From positions 1,178,001-1,242,000 of the forward strand of contig NZ_AP031572.1 of assembly GCF_040436315.1 (NCBI RefSeq): a DNA stretch of 64,000 bases, read 5' to 3'. Under the pieces are notes generated by a model. That model searched no databases, was not told the origin of the DNA, and saw only the letters and a list, made by a program, of their open reading frames with translations. Source of the stretch: Synechocystis sp. LKSZ1. Lineage in GTDB: Bacteria > Cyanobacteriota > Cyanobacteriia > Cyanobacteriales > Microcystaceae. Positions 38,132 through 46,972 of the stretch are shown piece by piece. Position 1 is the stretch's first letter, and each line of letters opens with the position of its first letter. The translations under genes and the position numbers were made by a program.

Positions 38132-38154
38132 TTGATACCGTATCAAGTTGATAC
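38132..38154. promoter_or_regulatory. Operator-like array: three alternating TTGATAC half-sites
   Basis: TTGATAC (38132-38138), its inverse GTATCAA (38140-38146) and TTGATAC again (38148-38154) are separated by single bases. They make two overlapping perfect palindromes at a spacing of 8 bases per half-site. The third half-site can double as a -35 element (TTGATA) 18 bases before TAGGAA (38172-38177). It lies 53 bases upstream of the decayed gene at 38207. No DNA-binding protein can be named. Confidence 0.6.
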
Positions 38155-38206
38155 ATTTAATCATACTTTCCTAGGAATCATAACACTGTTATTGGAGAAT
38201 TGGTCA

Positions 38207-38510
38207 ATGTCTACTAAGCCGCTACTAAGTTTTGGAGAACCGGCTTCATGGTGCAATCATTGGCATTCTTGACCATTACTTTAAACGCCGGCAAGACTTT
38301 TTCTTTGAAAATAATCTTGAATTAGAAACAATAGGTCACGCACCTCGATCCCGAATGGTTCAGCGTTAACGACTGGAAATGGCGAAGGCTCATAACTTCA
38401 ATGTGACCCGTATCGAGCGCTATGTGGTGGTCTGCTACGAAGGAGAAACGGGGGAATGCAATTTTCTTCTGGTACCAAGTCCCTCGCTATTGGAGGGCCT
38501 GCTGGTGTGA
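38207..38510 (+). pseudogene. Decayed small gene (frameshift plus in-frame stop)
   Basis: ATG 38207 has GGAGA 13 bases upstream and reads MSTKPLLSF, after which the frame continues only with a one-base shift at the T run near 38230: LENRLHGAIIGILDHYFKRR, QDFFFENNLELETIGHAPRS, RMVQR, a TAA stop (about 38367), then RLEMAKAHNFNVTRIERYVV, VCYEGETGECNFLLVPSP and SLLEGLLV before the final stop. Together this is a coherent protein of about 100 residues, with two disabling changes. I do not recognise the family. The tail alone from ATG 38379 could still make 43 residues. Confidence 0.6.
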
Positions 38511-38523
38511 ACTTTGTCAGCAA

Positions 38524-39510
38524 TTAAGCGTTAATTGCAGGTATCTGCAGGCCCTTGCTGGCCAACCATTCTGGATTGTAGAGACGAGATTGGTAACGTG
38601 CTCCGCCATCGCACAGCACTGTCACAATGGTATGGCCCGGCCCCATTTCCTTGGCAAGGGCCAGGGCCGCCCCGACGTTGATGCCCACTGACCCCCCCAT
38701 AAAGAGACCATCATGCTGGAGAAGTTGGTAAATCACCCGCAGGGCCTCGGGATCATCGATTTGGATCGCATCATCGATGGGGGCGTCCTCCATGTTGGCC
38801 GTCACTCGGCTATTACCAATACCTTCGGTAATGGAATTACCCTCAAGTTTAATTTCCCCAGTTTTGACATAGCTGTAGAGGCCACTGCCCAGGGGATCAG
38901 CCACGACACATTTAATTTTGGGAGATTGTTCCTTGAGGTAGAGGGCCACACCGGCATAGGTTCCCCCCGTTCCGGTGGCCGCCACCCAAGCATCGACTCG
39001 GCCCTCGGTCTGTTGCCAAATTTCCGGGCCAGTGGTTTTGTAATGGGCCTGGCGATTCGCTAAATTGTCGAATTGATTGGCCCAAATCGCATTGTCGAGT
39101 TCCTGGGCCAAGCGGCCCGATAGTTTGACGTAATTATTAGGGTCTCGGTAGGGAACCGCCGGTACGGTACGGACTTCTGCCCCGAGAGTGCGGAGCAGAT
39201 CAATTTTTTCCTGGGATTGAGTCTCAGGGATGACAATCAAACAACGGTAGCCCTTGGCATTGCAGATATGGGCCAGGCCAATACCGGTGTTTCCTGCCGT
39301 TCCTTCCACCACTGTTCCCCCTGGCTTGAGTTGGCCCTGGCGCTCTGCTTCTTCAATAATTTCCAGGGCTGCCCGGTCTTTGACTGACCCACCGGGATTC
39401 AGAAATTCTGCTTTACCGAGGATTTCACAACCGGTCTGCTCACTAACGCTTTTGAGTCGAATCAGGGGAGTATTGCCAATGGCTTCGACAAAGCCGTTTT
39501 TGATATCCAT
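38524..39510 (-). CDS. Cysteine synthase family PLP enzyme (O-acetylserine sulfhydrylase-like)
   Basis: This 328-residue enzyme has the PLP lysine in NPGGSVKDRAAL (about residue 45), the substrate loop GTAGNTGIGLA, the phosphate-binding ATGTGGTYAGVA and the C-terminal VTVLCDGGARYQSRLY. It should replace the acetyl group of O-acetylserine with sulfide to make cysteine. GTAGNTG differs slightly from the GTSGNTG of the typical CysK, and SITEGIGN replaces the usual IQGIGAG, so a variant such as the CysM-like cyanobacterial paralogue is possible. It stands alone here; serine acetyltransferase is not adjacent. Confidence 0.88.
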   Translation of the reverse strand: MDIKNGFVEAIGNTPLIRLKSVSEQTGCEILGKAEFLNPGGSVKDRAALEIIEEAERQGQLKPGGTVVEGTAGNTGIGLAHICNAKGYRCLIVIPETQSQEKIDLLRTLGAEVRTVPAVPYRDPNNYVKLSGRLAQELDNAIWANQFDNLANRQAHYKTTGPEIWQQTEGRVDAWVAATGTGGTYAGVALYLKEQSPKIKCVVADPLGSGLYSYVKTGEIKLEGNSITEGIGNSRVTANMEDAPIDDAIQIDDPEALRVIYQLLQHDGLFMGGSVGINVGAALALAKEMGPGHTIVTVLCDGGARYQSRLYNPEWLASKGLQIPAINA

Positions 39511-39670
39511 GCCAGGGACAAGTTAAAGAAGAGATGAAGGTAAACATTGGTTGATCTCATCTTAATCTGCTCGGGGTAATCTGCCGGTGGGGAATTTTGC
39601 CGAATACGCTCGACGATTGTTTCGTGCGCCTCCGATAATGGAGTCAAGATTTTCCTCGGAAAAACGTAGG

Positions 39671-40420
39671 ATGGTGTATCGCCTCGTCATTGACCAGCAG
39701 CAGATAATGCCGGAAGGGGTTTGTCTAACGCCTGAGCAGGCCCACTACGTCCAGCGAGTCCTGCGTTTACGCCATGGCGATCACGTCTTGTTGATGGATG
39801 GCCAGGGAAGCACCTGGTTAGGCCAACTGACCCCCGACCATGTCCAACTCCTCCAGACGGTTGAAGCCGGCTCAGAACTCACCTGTGCGGTCACGCTCTG
39901 GGTGGCCCTACCCAAGGGCAATGGCTTTGAAGAAATTATTCGGCCCTGTACCGAGCTTGGGGTACAAGTCCTGCAACCTCTGCTGACGGAACGAACCTTG
40001 CCTCGTCCCAGTCCCCATAAACGAGAACGTTGGCAACGCATCGCCACAGAAGCGGCAGAACAGGCCGAGCGTCAATGGGTTCCCCGCATCCTAGACCCCT
40101 GTTCCCTCGACCAGGCCTTGGCCACCCTTTCCCCCACCTTGGTCCCGCGTTACCTCTGCGTTACCCGGCGGGCCTGCCTGCCTTTTTTCCAGGCCCTGCC
40201 GACTCCCCCCCCCGCGCAGGTTGTCATTGCCACAGGGCCTGAAGGCGGCTGGACAGAGACAGAAATCACCCATTTGCTGGCCGCAAACTTTCAGCCCGTT
40301 TCCCTGGGCCCCAGCATTTTAAGGGCCATTACCGCCCCCACCGTGGCCCTGGCCCAATTCACCGCTTTCCTGGAAACCCATTCCTCCCCTGGTCAAGACC
40401 ATGCTACAAGCCATTGCTAA
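39671..40420 (+). CDS. rsmE: 16S rRNA (uracil1498-N3)-methyltransferase
   Basis: This SPOUT-family methyltransferase contains an N-terminal PUA-like region (LTPEQAHYVQRVLRLRHGD), then EIIRPCTELGVQVLQPLLTE, and the knot-forming SAM-binding segments VVIATGPEGGWTETEI and VSLGPSILRAITAPTVAL. It methylates U1498 in the decoding region of 16S rRNA. The frame is open from 39587; family proteins begin at MVYRLVI, so ATG 39671 (249 residues) is chosen, although ATG 39638 is possible. The next gene starts 20 bases before its stop. Confidence 0.9.
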   Translation: MVYRLVIDQQQIMPEGVCLTPEQAHYVQRVLRLRHGDHVLLMDGQGSTWLGQLTPDHVQLLQTVEAGSELTCAVTLWVALPKGNGFEEIIRPCTELGVQVLQPLLTERTLPRPSPHKRERWQRIATEAAEQAERQWVPRILDPCSLDQALATLSPTLVPRYLCVTRRACLPFFQALPTPPPAQVVIATGPEGGWTETEITHLLAANFQPVSLGPSILRAITAPTVALAQFTAFLETHSSPGQDHATSHC

Positions 40421-41534
40421 CGCGATTGAAACGGAGCAGTACGAAGAGGCCCTGCAACTCCTGCAAGACCTAGAAGCGGCCGATGCCGAGAATCTTTGGG
40501 CTATTTTTTATCGGGCCCGTCTGACGGAGGCCATTGGGGATCTGACCGAAGCCGAGGGGCAATACCGCCAACTCCTTCCCCAGGTAAATAATCCCCAACT
40601 CACGGCTAAAATTCGCCAGGGCCTGACCCGAATTAGTCAACAGCGACATCTTGCCCAAGCCAAGGCCCAGCAAGAACGCCAGCAGGCCCTAGAAGCAGTG
40701 CGTCAGGAACCGGAAAATCAACAGCCCGGTATTTTTGTGCTGGATATTGTGCCACCGGAGGATAAACCGGCCGTTGCCGCTCAATTCGCGGAGATTATGC
40801 AGATTGACGCCTATAGTGCTCGCCTACAGCTTCCCAGTCGGGCCTGGCGACTCTATCGCACGGGGGGCTTAGGGGAACTGGCCTTCTATCAACAGCAGTG
40901 TGAGGCGCGGGGAATTCCCAGTTTTTGTGTTCCGGTGAGCCAAATTCTGGCCCTGAAAGTCTTGCCGGTGTTTTACCTAGAAACCCTCGAGCCTAATCCC
41001 CGAGTCGTTTATCGAATTAACCACGAAGAACAGGGCCAGTTCGATTTCCAATGGTCGGAAGTGGGTCAGCGGGTAGAAGGCCTGCTACCCATTTTTGAAG
41101 AATACGTCAATGTCAATACGCGGGGCAAAATTGAGCGCCGCACCGATGTGCTCGATTACGCCAAGATCTGTGACCTCCATCTCCTCAATCGCAATATTAT
41201 TCTGCGCTTTTGTGACCAAGTCTATGAATTTCACCAGGGGGTCTCTTTGCTAGCTCCCGAAAATCGCTCCCAGGAAAGCACCAGCCACGAACAGTGGCAG
41301 ACGCTCCAACAACATTTCCAAGACCATTTACCCCTGTCGCCAGTCTGGTCAGACTTTAATCCCTTTGCGGATACGGCCAAGGATTTTCCCGAACTCCTGA
41401 AACTGATTACCCCCCATATCCATTTTCTGCGGCGGGAAGAAACTCTCTGGGATCAGGCCTTCCATCTCTACAGCAGTCTGGCCTTTTGTCGTAGAGTGGG
41501 CAATTGCCAAGCTGGACTGGAACCACCGGGCTAG
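40401..41534 (+). CDS. TPR-like conserved cyanobacterial protein
   Basis: The protein has 377 residues. The N-terminal 75 residues form TPR-type helical pairs (EQYEEALQLLQDLEAADAEN, LWAIFYRARLTEAIGDLTEA) and are followed by a Gln/Ala-rich helix. The rest is a globular region with LQLPSRAWRLYRTGGLGELA, VYRINHEEQGQFDFQWSEVG and a mixed alpha/beta pattern. I do not recognise a named family for the C-terminal part; the whole looks like a conserved cyanobacterial cytoplasmic protein. It overlaps the end of rsmE and is probably co-translated with it. Confidence 0.75.
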   Translation: MLQAIANAIETEQYEEALQLLQDLEAADAENLWAIFYRARLTEAIGDLTEAEGQYRQLLPQVNNPQLTAKIRQGLTRISQQRHLAQAKAQQERQQALEAVRQEPENQQPGIFVLDIVPPEDKPAVAAQFAEIMQIDAYSARLQLPSRAWRLYRTGGLGELAFYQQQCEARGIPSFCVPVSQILALKVLPVFYLETLEPNPRVVYRINHEEQGQFDFQWSEVGQRVEGLLPIFEEYVNVNTRGKIERRTDVLDYAKICDLHLLNRNIILRFCDQVYEFHQGVSLLAPENRSQESTSHEQWQTLQQHFQDHLPLSPVWSDFNPFADTAKDFPELLKLITPHIHFLRREETLWDQAFHLYSSLAFCRRVGNCQAGLEPPG

Positions 41535-41628
41535 GGCTAGGGTCATGTTAGAGTGGGCCCCAATGGTACGTTGACACCGAGCTGAATTTTCTTTGTTTGC
41601 TCTAGTTGTTACCTCTTGTCAATAGTTT

Positions 41629-42522
41629 ATGAAGTGGATCTTTAATTTACCCAAGCTAGCCTGGGCGACCCTGGCGTTGAGCAGTGTGACCGTCGGGGCT
41701 GGGAGTGCCTTGGCCCAGGCTAGTCAGTTCACCGAAACGGCCCTGGATCAGACCCAGGTGATTGCCATTGCTCGTCCCTACGGTGTGGAAACTACAAAGT
41801 ACGATCTTCTGGTACTAGAACAAATCCCGAATAAGCGCCAATGCTGGCAGGAAAAAGCGGACGTATCCGGCCCGGTTCTGGTGGATCCCCTCCTCCTCCA
41901 ATTTGACTTTACGGGCATTTGTCGTCGTTCTACGGATAGCAATGGCTATTCTGTTCGGATTGATGGGCAGGATTACGGCCTAGAATATCTGCTTCGTATT
42001 GTTCCCCATGGCAATGAATTACTTTTGTTGGCCACCTCCCGGACGGGTAAGGCCCCAGAACTGGTGATCGGCAGTACTCGAGGCCTGGCCGCCGGCTTTA
42101 TGAAAATTCAACTCAACCCCGGCTGGCAATTTACCAAGCGTACCTATAATGGCAAGCCCCTAGGACATTTCTACTTCAGTACCACTCAAGCAGCCCTGTT
42201 TAATACTCCTGTCCAATCAACTCCTGCCCCCTCGACTGCGACGCCGGCCCCCACAGTCCCACCAGTAGTTACTCCCCGTGAGCCGGTACCGGCTCCACCG
42301 CCAGTAAGCTCCAATAATCCTGCTTCACCAGTTTCTATTCCCACAGAACCCGTTCCGACGCCCCCGCCGACAAGTTCTAGTAATGCGTTGCCCACGGCCG
42401 AAACGTTACCGCCACCGGCGCCGAACGCCTCTAATGTTTCCAGCCCAGGGCCATCTCCAACAACGACATCCCCCCGACCGACCTCAAAAGGCCCGACAGT
42501 CAATGATTTTCGTCAGTTCTAG
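41629..42522 (+). CDS. Secreted DUF3747-family protein with proline-rich tail
   Basis: This 297-residue protein has a signal peptide cut after GSALAQA (about residue 30). The following 160 residues match DUF3747 of cyanobacteria: FTETALDQTQVIAIARPYG, YDLLVLEQIPNKRQCW, DFTGICRRSTDSNGYSVR and SRGLAAGFM-like segments. The last 100 residues are disordered, rich in Pro, Ser, Thr and Ala, with repeated PVPAPPPVSS / PVPTPPPTSS units. The function is unknown; surface location is likely. Confidence 0.8.
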   Translation: MKWIFNLPKLAWATLALSSVTVGAGSALAQASQFTETALDQTQVIAIARPYGVETTKYDLLVLEQIPNKRQCWQEKADVSGPVLVDPLLLQFDFTGICRRSTDSNGYSVRIDGQDYGLEYLLRIVPHGNELLLLATSRTGKAPELVIGSTRGLAAGFMKIQLNPGWQFTKRTYNGKPLGHFYFSTTQAALFNTPVQSTPAPSTATPAPTVPPVVTPREPVPAPPPVSSNNPASPVSIPTEPVPTPPPTSSSNALPTAETLPPPAPNASNVSSPGPSPTTTSPRPTSKGPTVNDFRQF

Positions 42523-42598
42523 ACCCTTACTGTCCGGGGCCACTTCAATTGCTCCCATTGTCCAAAACTTGCTATCCACGAGGAGTGTCTTTACGACT

Positions 42599-43348
42599 GT
42601 GTCTTATTCCCTGACTGCAAAACTCATTTTAGCGACAGGTCTACTGTTGGTTAACGGGCCCTTGCTGGCGGCTCGCCCTCCAGCCTCAACTGCTCCCATC
42701 GCCCAGGCCCTGACCCCAGACCAACAACAGAAAATCACCCAACAGGCAGAAAAATTTGTAGCGTTGCTCGGTCAAAGTAACTATAGCCAGGCCCTCAAAT
42801 TACTTAGCCCAGACCTCCAGGCCTATTGGACACCGGAAAGTTTGCAGACCATCTGGCAACGAGACCTGATCCAAGAAGCTGGCGGTTACCAACGGGTTTT
42901 ACGCTCCAGCGTTATTGATGTCATCAATGCTGACATTGTGCGGGTATCCGTGCAGTTTCAACGACGGACGGAAGACATTCTGCTGACCTTTAACAAGCAA
43001 CAGGCCCTGGTGGCCGTGAGTTGGTCGAGTGGCCAAAGTATTGACGCGGTGGTCACGGACTTTATCAATGCCCTTGTTCAAAAGGACTACGGTAAGGCCC
43101 GGGGTTATTTAAGTCCCCTGCTGAAGACGGAGATCTTGCCAACTCAAATTCAGGGGAATTGGGAAAAACTGCTCCAGACCAACGGGGCCTTCCAAAAACT
43201 AACCAAGATTGACATCAAACCCGGCGGACAACTGGGGTCTCCCGACGTGGTGATTGCCACGATTCAGTTTGCGAACCGGAGCCAGGATTTCTTTCTCTTT
43301 TTTGATAATACTCGGCGCATTGTTGGCGTTGATTTTGCCCGAGAGTAG
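42599..43348 (+). CDS. Secreted DUF3887-like protein
   Basis: The frame is open from 42383, but the upstream part is a shadow of the preceding gene. GTG 42599 has AGGAG at 42581-42585 and is followed by a signal peptide (LILATGLLLVNGPLLAARP), giving 249 residues. ATG 42503 is an alternative. The mature protein has two similar alpha+beta units: VALLGQSNYSQALKLLSPDL with ILLTFNKQQALVAVSWS, then INALVQKDYGKARGYLSPLL with FLFFDNTRRIVGVDF. This is typical of DUF3887. The function is unknown. Confidence 0.75.
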   Translation: MSYSLTAKLILATGLLLVNGPLLAARPPASTAPIAQALTPDQQQKITQQAEKFVALLGQSNYSQALKLLSPDLQAYWTPESLQTIWQRDLIQEAGGYQRVLRSSVIDVINADIVRVSVQFQRRTEDILLTFNKQQALVAVSWSSGQSIDAVVTDFINALVQKDYGKARGYLSPLLKTEILPTQIQGNWEKLLQTNGAFQKLTKIDIKPGGQLGSPDVVIATIQFANRSQDFFLFFDNTRRIVGVDFARE

Positions 43349-43390
43349 TTGGCTGGCCCTCGGGAGATGACCAGCGGTTGCTTCCCAGCA

Positions 43391-43579
43391 CTAAAACAGG
43401 TCGAATTGGTGGCAGACTACCCCACAGAGGGCCGCTACAATGGTAATACCCAGACCGAGAAGGGGATGTTGGCCTTGGCCCACCGCAAAGGAGGTGACAA
43501 TGCCGGCCCCCAGGCCTGAAACCAGCGCGGCATTGAGGAGATCTTTATTGGGATTGCTGTTATACATGGGTAACGACAA
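43391..43579 (-). CDS. Small membrane protein, conserved cyanobacterial type
   Basis: This 62-residue protein has a polar start (MSLPMYNSNPNKDLLNAAL) and two short hydrophobic stretches, SGLGAGIVTSFAVG and LGLGITIVAALCGVVC. The coherent hydrophobic pattern and lack of any overlapping gene make it likely real. No function is known to me. Confidence 0.6.
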   Translation of the reverse strand: MSLPMYNSNPNKDLLNAALVSGLGAGIVTSFAVGQGQHPLLGLGITIVAALCGVVCHQFDLF

Positions 43580-43954
43580 AAACGCATCTTAAAAAAGGAT
43601 GTTTTTCAAGTTACCATCCCTCTTTTGGGCGAGGGCCTTGATGGGCTAAAACTGCAATCAAGCTTTAGGTTTTGCTAACTTTCTTCATGAATTTTTATCA
43701 CAACGCCCCAAGGGAATCCTGAAGAAAAGAGGAACAGACCCAGTCGGTGGAGGGGATGCGATGGTAGTCTTGGGTCAAACTGAATCTTGTCTGCGGAGGA
43801 GGAGTGAGGCTGTTGCGCTTAGAACGAAAATGATACTCTCTCGTTGCCCCCCGCCCGGCTTTCTGGCTATTTTTTGGTGGAGGAACGAGAAAAGAGCAGG
43901 CAAAGCCGATAAAATAGTCAACGATGCCTATTAAATACAACAGGTTAAAGCTCT
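43580..43954. other. Intergenic region upstream of psbX (375 bases)
   Basis: It holds the psbX promoter and leader. A TAAAAT hexamer lies at 43910-43915, about 40 bases before the psbX start, without a clear -35. An imperfect hairpin, AAAAACGCATC against GATGTTTTT, lies at about 43573-43602. A minus-strand frame at 43698-43940 has an unlikely composition and I do not count it. Confidence 0.45.
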
Positions 43955-44077
43955 ATGACCCCCTCTTTAGCTAACTTTCTCTGGAGTTTAGTGTTAGGTG
44001 CTGTGATTGTGGTAATTCCTATCACTGGCGCTCTAATCTTTATTAGCCAGAAAGATAAAATCAAACGTAATGTCTAA
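43955..44077 (+). CDS. psbX: Photosystem II protein PsbX
   Basis: This is a 40-residue single-helix protein: [20 protein letters not shown], then [20 protein letters not shown]. The start, the helix and the basic ISQKDKI end are those of cyanobacterial PsbX, a low-molecular-weight subunit next to cytochrome b559 that affects plastoquinone exchange. ycf66 follows in the same direction about 100 bases downstream, a linkage I recall from Synechocystis. It is easily missed because it is so short. Confidence 0.93.
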   Translation: MTPSLANFLWSLVLGAVIVVIPITGALIFISQKDKIKRNV

Positions 44078-44179
44078 GGCCGGGCCTCGCTCTAGTCTGA
44101 GGCTGGGGTGAGGCTTCTTGGTCAGTATCGGCTAAAAACTCGTTACCATAGGGGCAACGAATCATCCAGCACTAGGTCA

Positions 44180-45028
44180 ATGGTTAATTTTGGGCTTAAC
44201 TCAGCCAGTATTTTAGGAATCTGTCTAGCGGTGGCAGGGGCCGGACTTTACTTTTTACGCTCCGTGCGTCCTGAGGTTTCTCGGGATTACGATATCTTTT
44301 TTTCCGCCGTTGGCCTACTGTGTGGGCTGATTCTTTTGTTTCAGGGATGGCGTCTAGACCCGATTTTGCAGTTTGGCCAATTGCTATTAGCGGGTTCAAC
44401 GGTCTTTTTTGCAGTAGAAACCATCCGACTACGCGGTATTACCACGGAACAGGCCCGGCGGAGTACCCCCTACGCCGATGACCGCCGGGTGAGCAAAACT
44501 CGTGTTTACACCGAGGCTGAGCTAGACCAGTTGGAACCCTACGAGGAAAACGAAGACTACAGCAATAATCGTCGTCTCCGGGGCTACAGTGAACCCCGTC
44601 CTAATCGGAGTAGCAATTATACCAACACCGATGAGGCCCGGCCACCCCGCTCCCGTCGGCCCAGTAGTCCTCCCCAGACCCCAGACCGGCCCGCTAGTCG
44701 TCGGCCCTCCAACCGTCGCCCGCCCCAGCCCTCTACGGATTCCTACGAAAGTTGGGACGAAAGCGCAGATATGTGGGATGAGCAACCCTCAGCCCGTCGT
44801 CCCCGTCGGCCGCGACCGGATAGTGATGTCACCAGTCCCACCAGTGCTCGGCCCCGCCGTCCCCGCCCAGAGGCTCCCAGTCGGCCCAGTTCTCGCTACG
44901 ATGACGAACCCCCTGCGGCCTACGTAGACTATCAACCGCTAGACGAATCCGACGAACAAGATACCTGGACTGAGGGAACGGCTTCCCAAAATAGTGAGCC
45001 ACCAGTAGATTCCCCTGCTCAGGATTAA
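44180..45028 (+). CDS. ycf66: Ycf66-family membrane protein
   Basis: Started at ATG 44180 the protein has 282 residues (the frame opens at 44108, but the family begins MVNFGLNSASILGI). The N-terminal 85 residues carry three hydrophobic segments (ILGICLAVAGAGLYFL, FFSAVGLLCGLILLFQGW, FGQLLLAGSTVFFAVE) and match Ycf66, also encoded in some chloroplasts. The following 180 residues are a disordered, Arg/Pro/Ser-rich tail with repeats such as RRPRRPRP. The role is not established; linkage to psbX suggests a thylakoid site. Confidence 0.9.
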   Translation: MVNFGLNSASILGICLAVAGAGLYFLRSVRPEVSRDYDIFFSAVGLLCGLILLFQGWRLDPILQFGQLLLAGSTVFFAVETIRLRGITTEQARRSTPYADDRRVSKTRVYTEAELDQLEPYEENEDYSNNRRLRGYSEPRPNRSSNYTNTDEARPPRSRRPSSPPQTPDRPASRRPSNRRPPQPSTDSYESWDESADMWDEQPSARRPRRPRPDSDVTSPTSARPRRPRPEAPSRPSSRYDDEPPAAYVDYQPLDESDEQDTWTEGTASQNSEPPVDSPAQD

Positions 45029-45041
45029 CCCTAGCTAAAAC

Positions 45042-45599
45042 GTGGTTAAGCAAGGTTTAGGCGGCGTCCGGTTCATTTTCTGGGGAATTGTACTGGGACT
45101 AGTATTGCCATTAACCAGTTGTCAATGGGGATCGCAGTTGCCCCTTACCCCTAGCCTTAATAGCCGCTTTAATGACGAACAGCCTAGTCTCAGTGGAGAT
45201 GGTCGCTGGCTAGCCTTCGTCTCTAACCGCAATGGCACCCGCGAGATTTTAGTCTATAGCCTGGAAAGCCGCAGTTTTATTGAGCTTCCTGGCCTGAATC
45301 AAGCCAACATCATTGCCGAAAGTCCTAGCTTAAGCCGAACTGGTCGCTATCTGGTTTATCTGTCCAGTGTGCGGGGCCGTCCCGATGTGGCCCTCTACGA
45401 CCGTTTAACTAAACGGACTGATCTATTAACCCTCAATTACCGCAGTTGGGTCAGAAGTCCCCAGATTAGCCCGGATGGCCGCTATGTTGTTTTTGAAACG
45501 GCTCGCCGGGGGCAATGGGATATAGAAGTCCTCGACCGGGGGCCTGGCATTGAATTAGATGTTCCCAATGGCCTGCCCGTTCCTGGCCCTTCTCCCTAG
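45042..45599 (+). CDS. TolB-like beta-propeller lipoprotein
   Basis: This 185-residue protein begins at GTG 45042 with a lipoprotein signal ending LPLTSC (about residue 29). Three WD40-like/TolB repeats follow: PSLSGDGRWLAFVSNRNGTR, SPSLSRTGRYLVYLSSVRG and PQISPDGRYVVFETARRGQ. Three blades are too few for a closed propeller, so it may pair with itself or another protein. It lies 13 bases after ycf66 and is probably in the same transcript. It overlaps the ankyrin gene on the other strand by 4 bases. Confidence 0.82.
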   Translation: MVKQGLGGVRFIFWGIVLGLVLPLTSCQWGSQLPLTPSLNSRFNDEQPSLSGDGRWLAFVSNRNGTREILVYSLESRSFIELPGLNQANIIAESPSLSRTGRYLVYLSSVRGRPDVALYDRLTKRTDLLTLNYRSWVRSPQISPDGRYVVFETARRGQWDIEVLDRGPGIELDVPNGLPVPGPSP

Positions 45600-46861
45600 G
45601 CCCTTGCTCCCGCTTGGCGTAGACAGGCCACAATTCCAGAAAAATGATTATTTTCGGCCAGGGCCAGAGCCGTTAAGCCTCCCTGATGTTGACAATGCAA
45701 GTCAATCCCCGGTACTTGTAAAAGCCGCTCCACAATAGGCTGATGACCCCGATAGCTAGCCCACATCAAGGGGGTAATTCCCCGTGGGTCGGCTTGATTG
45801 ACGTTAGCTTCGGCCTGGAGCAGAAGCTCGAGCAGTTCTGGGTTGCCTTGGTCGGCTACCCAAGCCAGGGCCGATTGACCATTTTGATAAACCATATTAG
45901 GATCGGCCCCCGCCTGGAGGAGTTGGCGAACCAGTTCTGCCTCACCCAGCGTACATGCCGTGAGTAAGGGCCGGTCGTCTCCCTGGCCAAGATTAGGATC
46001 GGCCCCGTTCTCAAGGAGATGGACGACTAAAGGCAGATCCCCTTGGCGCAGGGCCTGGAGCAGAGGAGAATCCCCAGAATCAGATAACAAATTAAGCTTG
46101 GCCCCCGCCTGGAGCAGACGATCAACAATGGCCCGATGACCTTCCAGGCAGGCCAAATGGAGGGCCGTTTCCCCCTGGTCATCCGTAGCGTTGACATCCC
46201 AGCCCCGGTCGATAAAGGCTTGCAGAATTAGGGGGTGGTTTTCGCTAGCGGCCGTTAACCAGGCCTCTAGGGTTAACTCGACCCCATGGATCACAAGAAG
46301 TTGAAATAGGCTTTCCTGGCCCTGGTGAACCGTCTGGAGTAGTAGATTGTCGATTGACTGGGGGCCTAGATTCAGCGTCGCACCGGCTTGTAGTAGGGTT
46401 TCGACCATCGGAATCTGGTCTTGCCCCAGGGCCACGGATAGGGCCGTTTCTCCGTCCTTGTCTTGCCAGTTGACCTCGGCTCCGGCGGCGAGGAGTTGGG
46501 CCGCAATCTCCAAATGACCGTGGTAGGCCGCGATCATCAGGGCCGTACTCTGGTCAATATTGCCGCGATTAACTGCCGCTCCTGCTTGTAGGAGCAGGGG
46601 TAAAATACTTGCTTGTCCGTAGGCCGCCGCTAACATCAGGGGCGTGGTTTGGTGGGGATGGGGACTAAAATCAACCCGGGCCCCCGCTGATAACAGCATT
46701 TCCACACCTTGGCCCTGGCCCGCTACTACCGCGATCATCAGGGGCGTTCTGCCCTGGGGATCAACACAATTTGGATTAATACCTTGCTGTAGATATTCCT
46801 TGACCCGAGACCACTGGCCCTGCCGAATGGCCTGAAAAAATAGATAATCCGGTTCCGTCAC
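45596..46861 (-). CDS. Ankyrin-repeat protein
   Basis: The frame opens at 46939, but that point lies inside the infC terminator hairpin. GTG 46861, preceded by GGGAG, is the likely start, giving 421 residues. The protein is built of about twelve 33-residue ankyrin repeats, with the usual GxTPLMxAxxxG and LLxxGAxxN features (for example GRTPLMIAVVAGQGQGVEML and GETALHLACLEGHRAIVDRL). No enzyme domain is present. Ankyrin arrays bind other proteins; the partner is unknown. Confidence 0.88.
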   Translation of the reverse strand: MTEPDYLFFQAIRQGQWSRVKEYLQQGINPNCVDPQGRTPLMIAVVAGQGQGVEMLLSAGARVDFSPHPHQTTPLMLAAAYGQASILPLLLQAGAAVNRGNIDQSTALMIAAYHGHLEIAAQLLAAGAEVNWQDKDGETALSVALGQDQIPMVETLLQAGATLNLGPQSIDNLLLQTVHQGQESLFQLLVIHGVELTLEAWLTAASENHPLILQAFIDRGWDVNATDDQGETALHLACLEGHRAIVDRLLQAGAKLNLLSDSGDSPLLQALRQGDLPLVVHLLENGADPNLGQGDDRPLLTACTLGEAELVRQLLQAGADPNMVYQNGQSALAWVADQGNPELLELLLQAEANVNQADPRGITPLMWASYRGHQPIVERLLQVPGIDLHCQHQGGLTALALAENNHFSGIVACLRQAGARA

Positions 46862-46922
46862 GCCCTTAACTCCCTTGGTTGCTTGTATGGTACAGGGGCC
46901 GGGGACAGCCGACAAGGGGCAC

Positions 46923-46946
46923 AAAAAAAGCACTCCCACGAGTGCT
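46923..46946 (-). terminator. Rho-independent terminator of infC
   Basis: On the minus strand AGCACTC pairs with GAGTGCT around GTGG, followed by seven T (A run 46923-46929 on the plus strand). It lies 27 bases after the infC stop. Confidence 0.92.
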
Positions 46947-46972
46947 CGGTTCGACGATAAAGCGGTAAAAAC

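Noticed and set aside
38422-38691. Plus-strand 89-codon frame
   Set aside because: It runs in another frame through the decayed gene and antisense into the cysteine synthase family gene.
43698-43940. Minus-strand 80-codon frame upstream of psbX
   Set aside because: Composition is odd, there is no clear ribosome site, and it covers the psbX promoter region.
46862-46939. Longer N-terminus of the ankyrin protein (start at 46939)
   Set aside because: That start lies within the infC terminator hairpin, and the extra residues do not resemble an ankyrin repeat.
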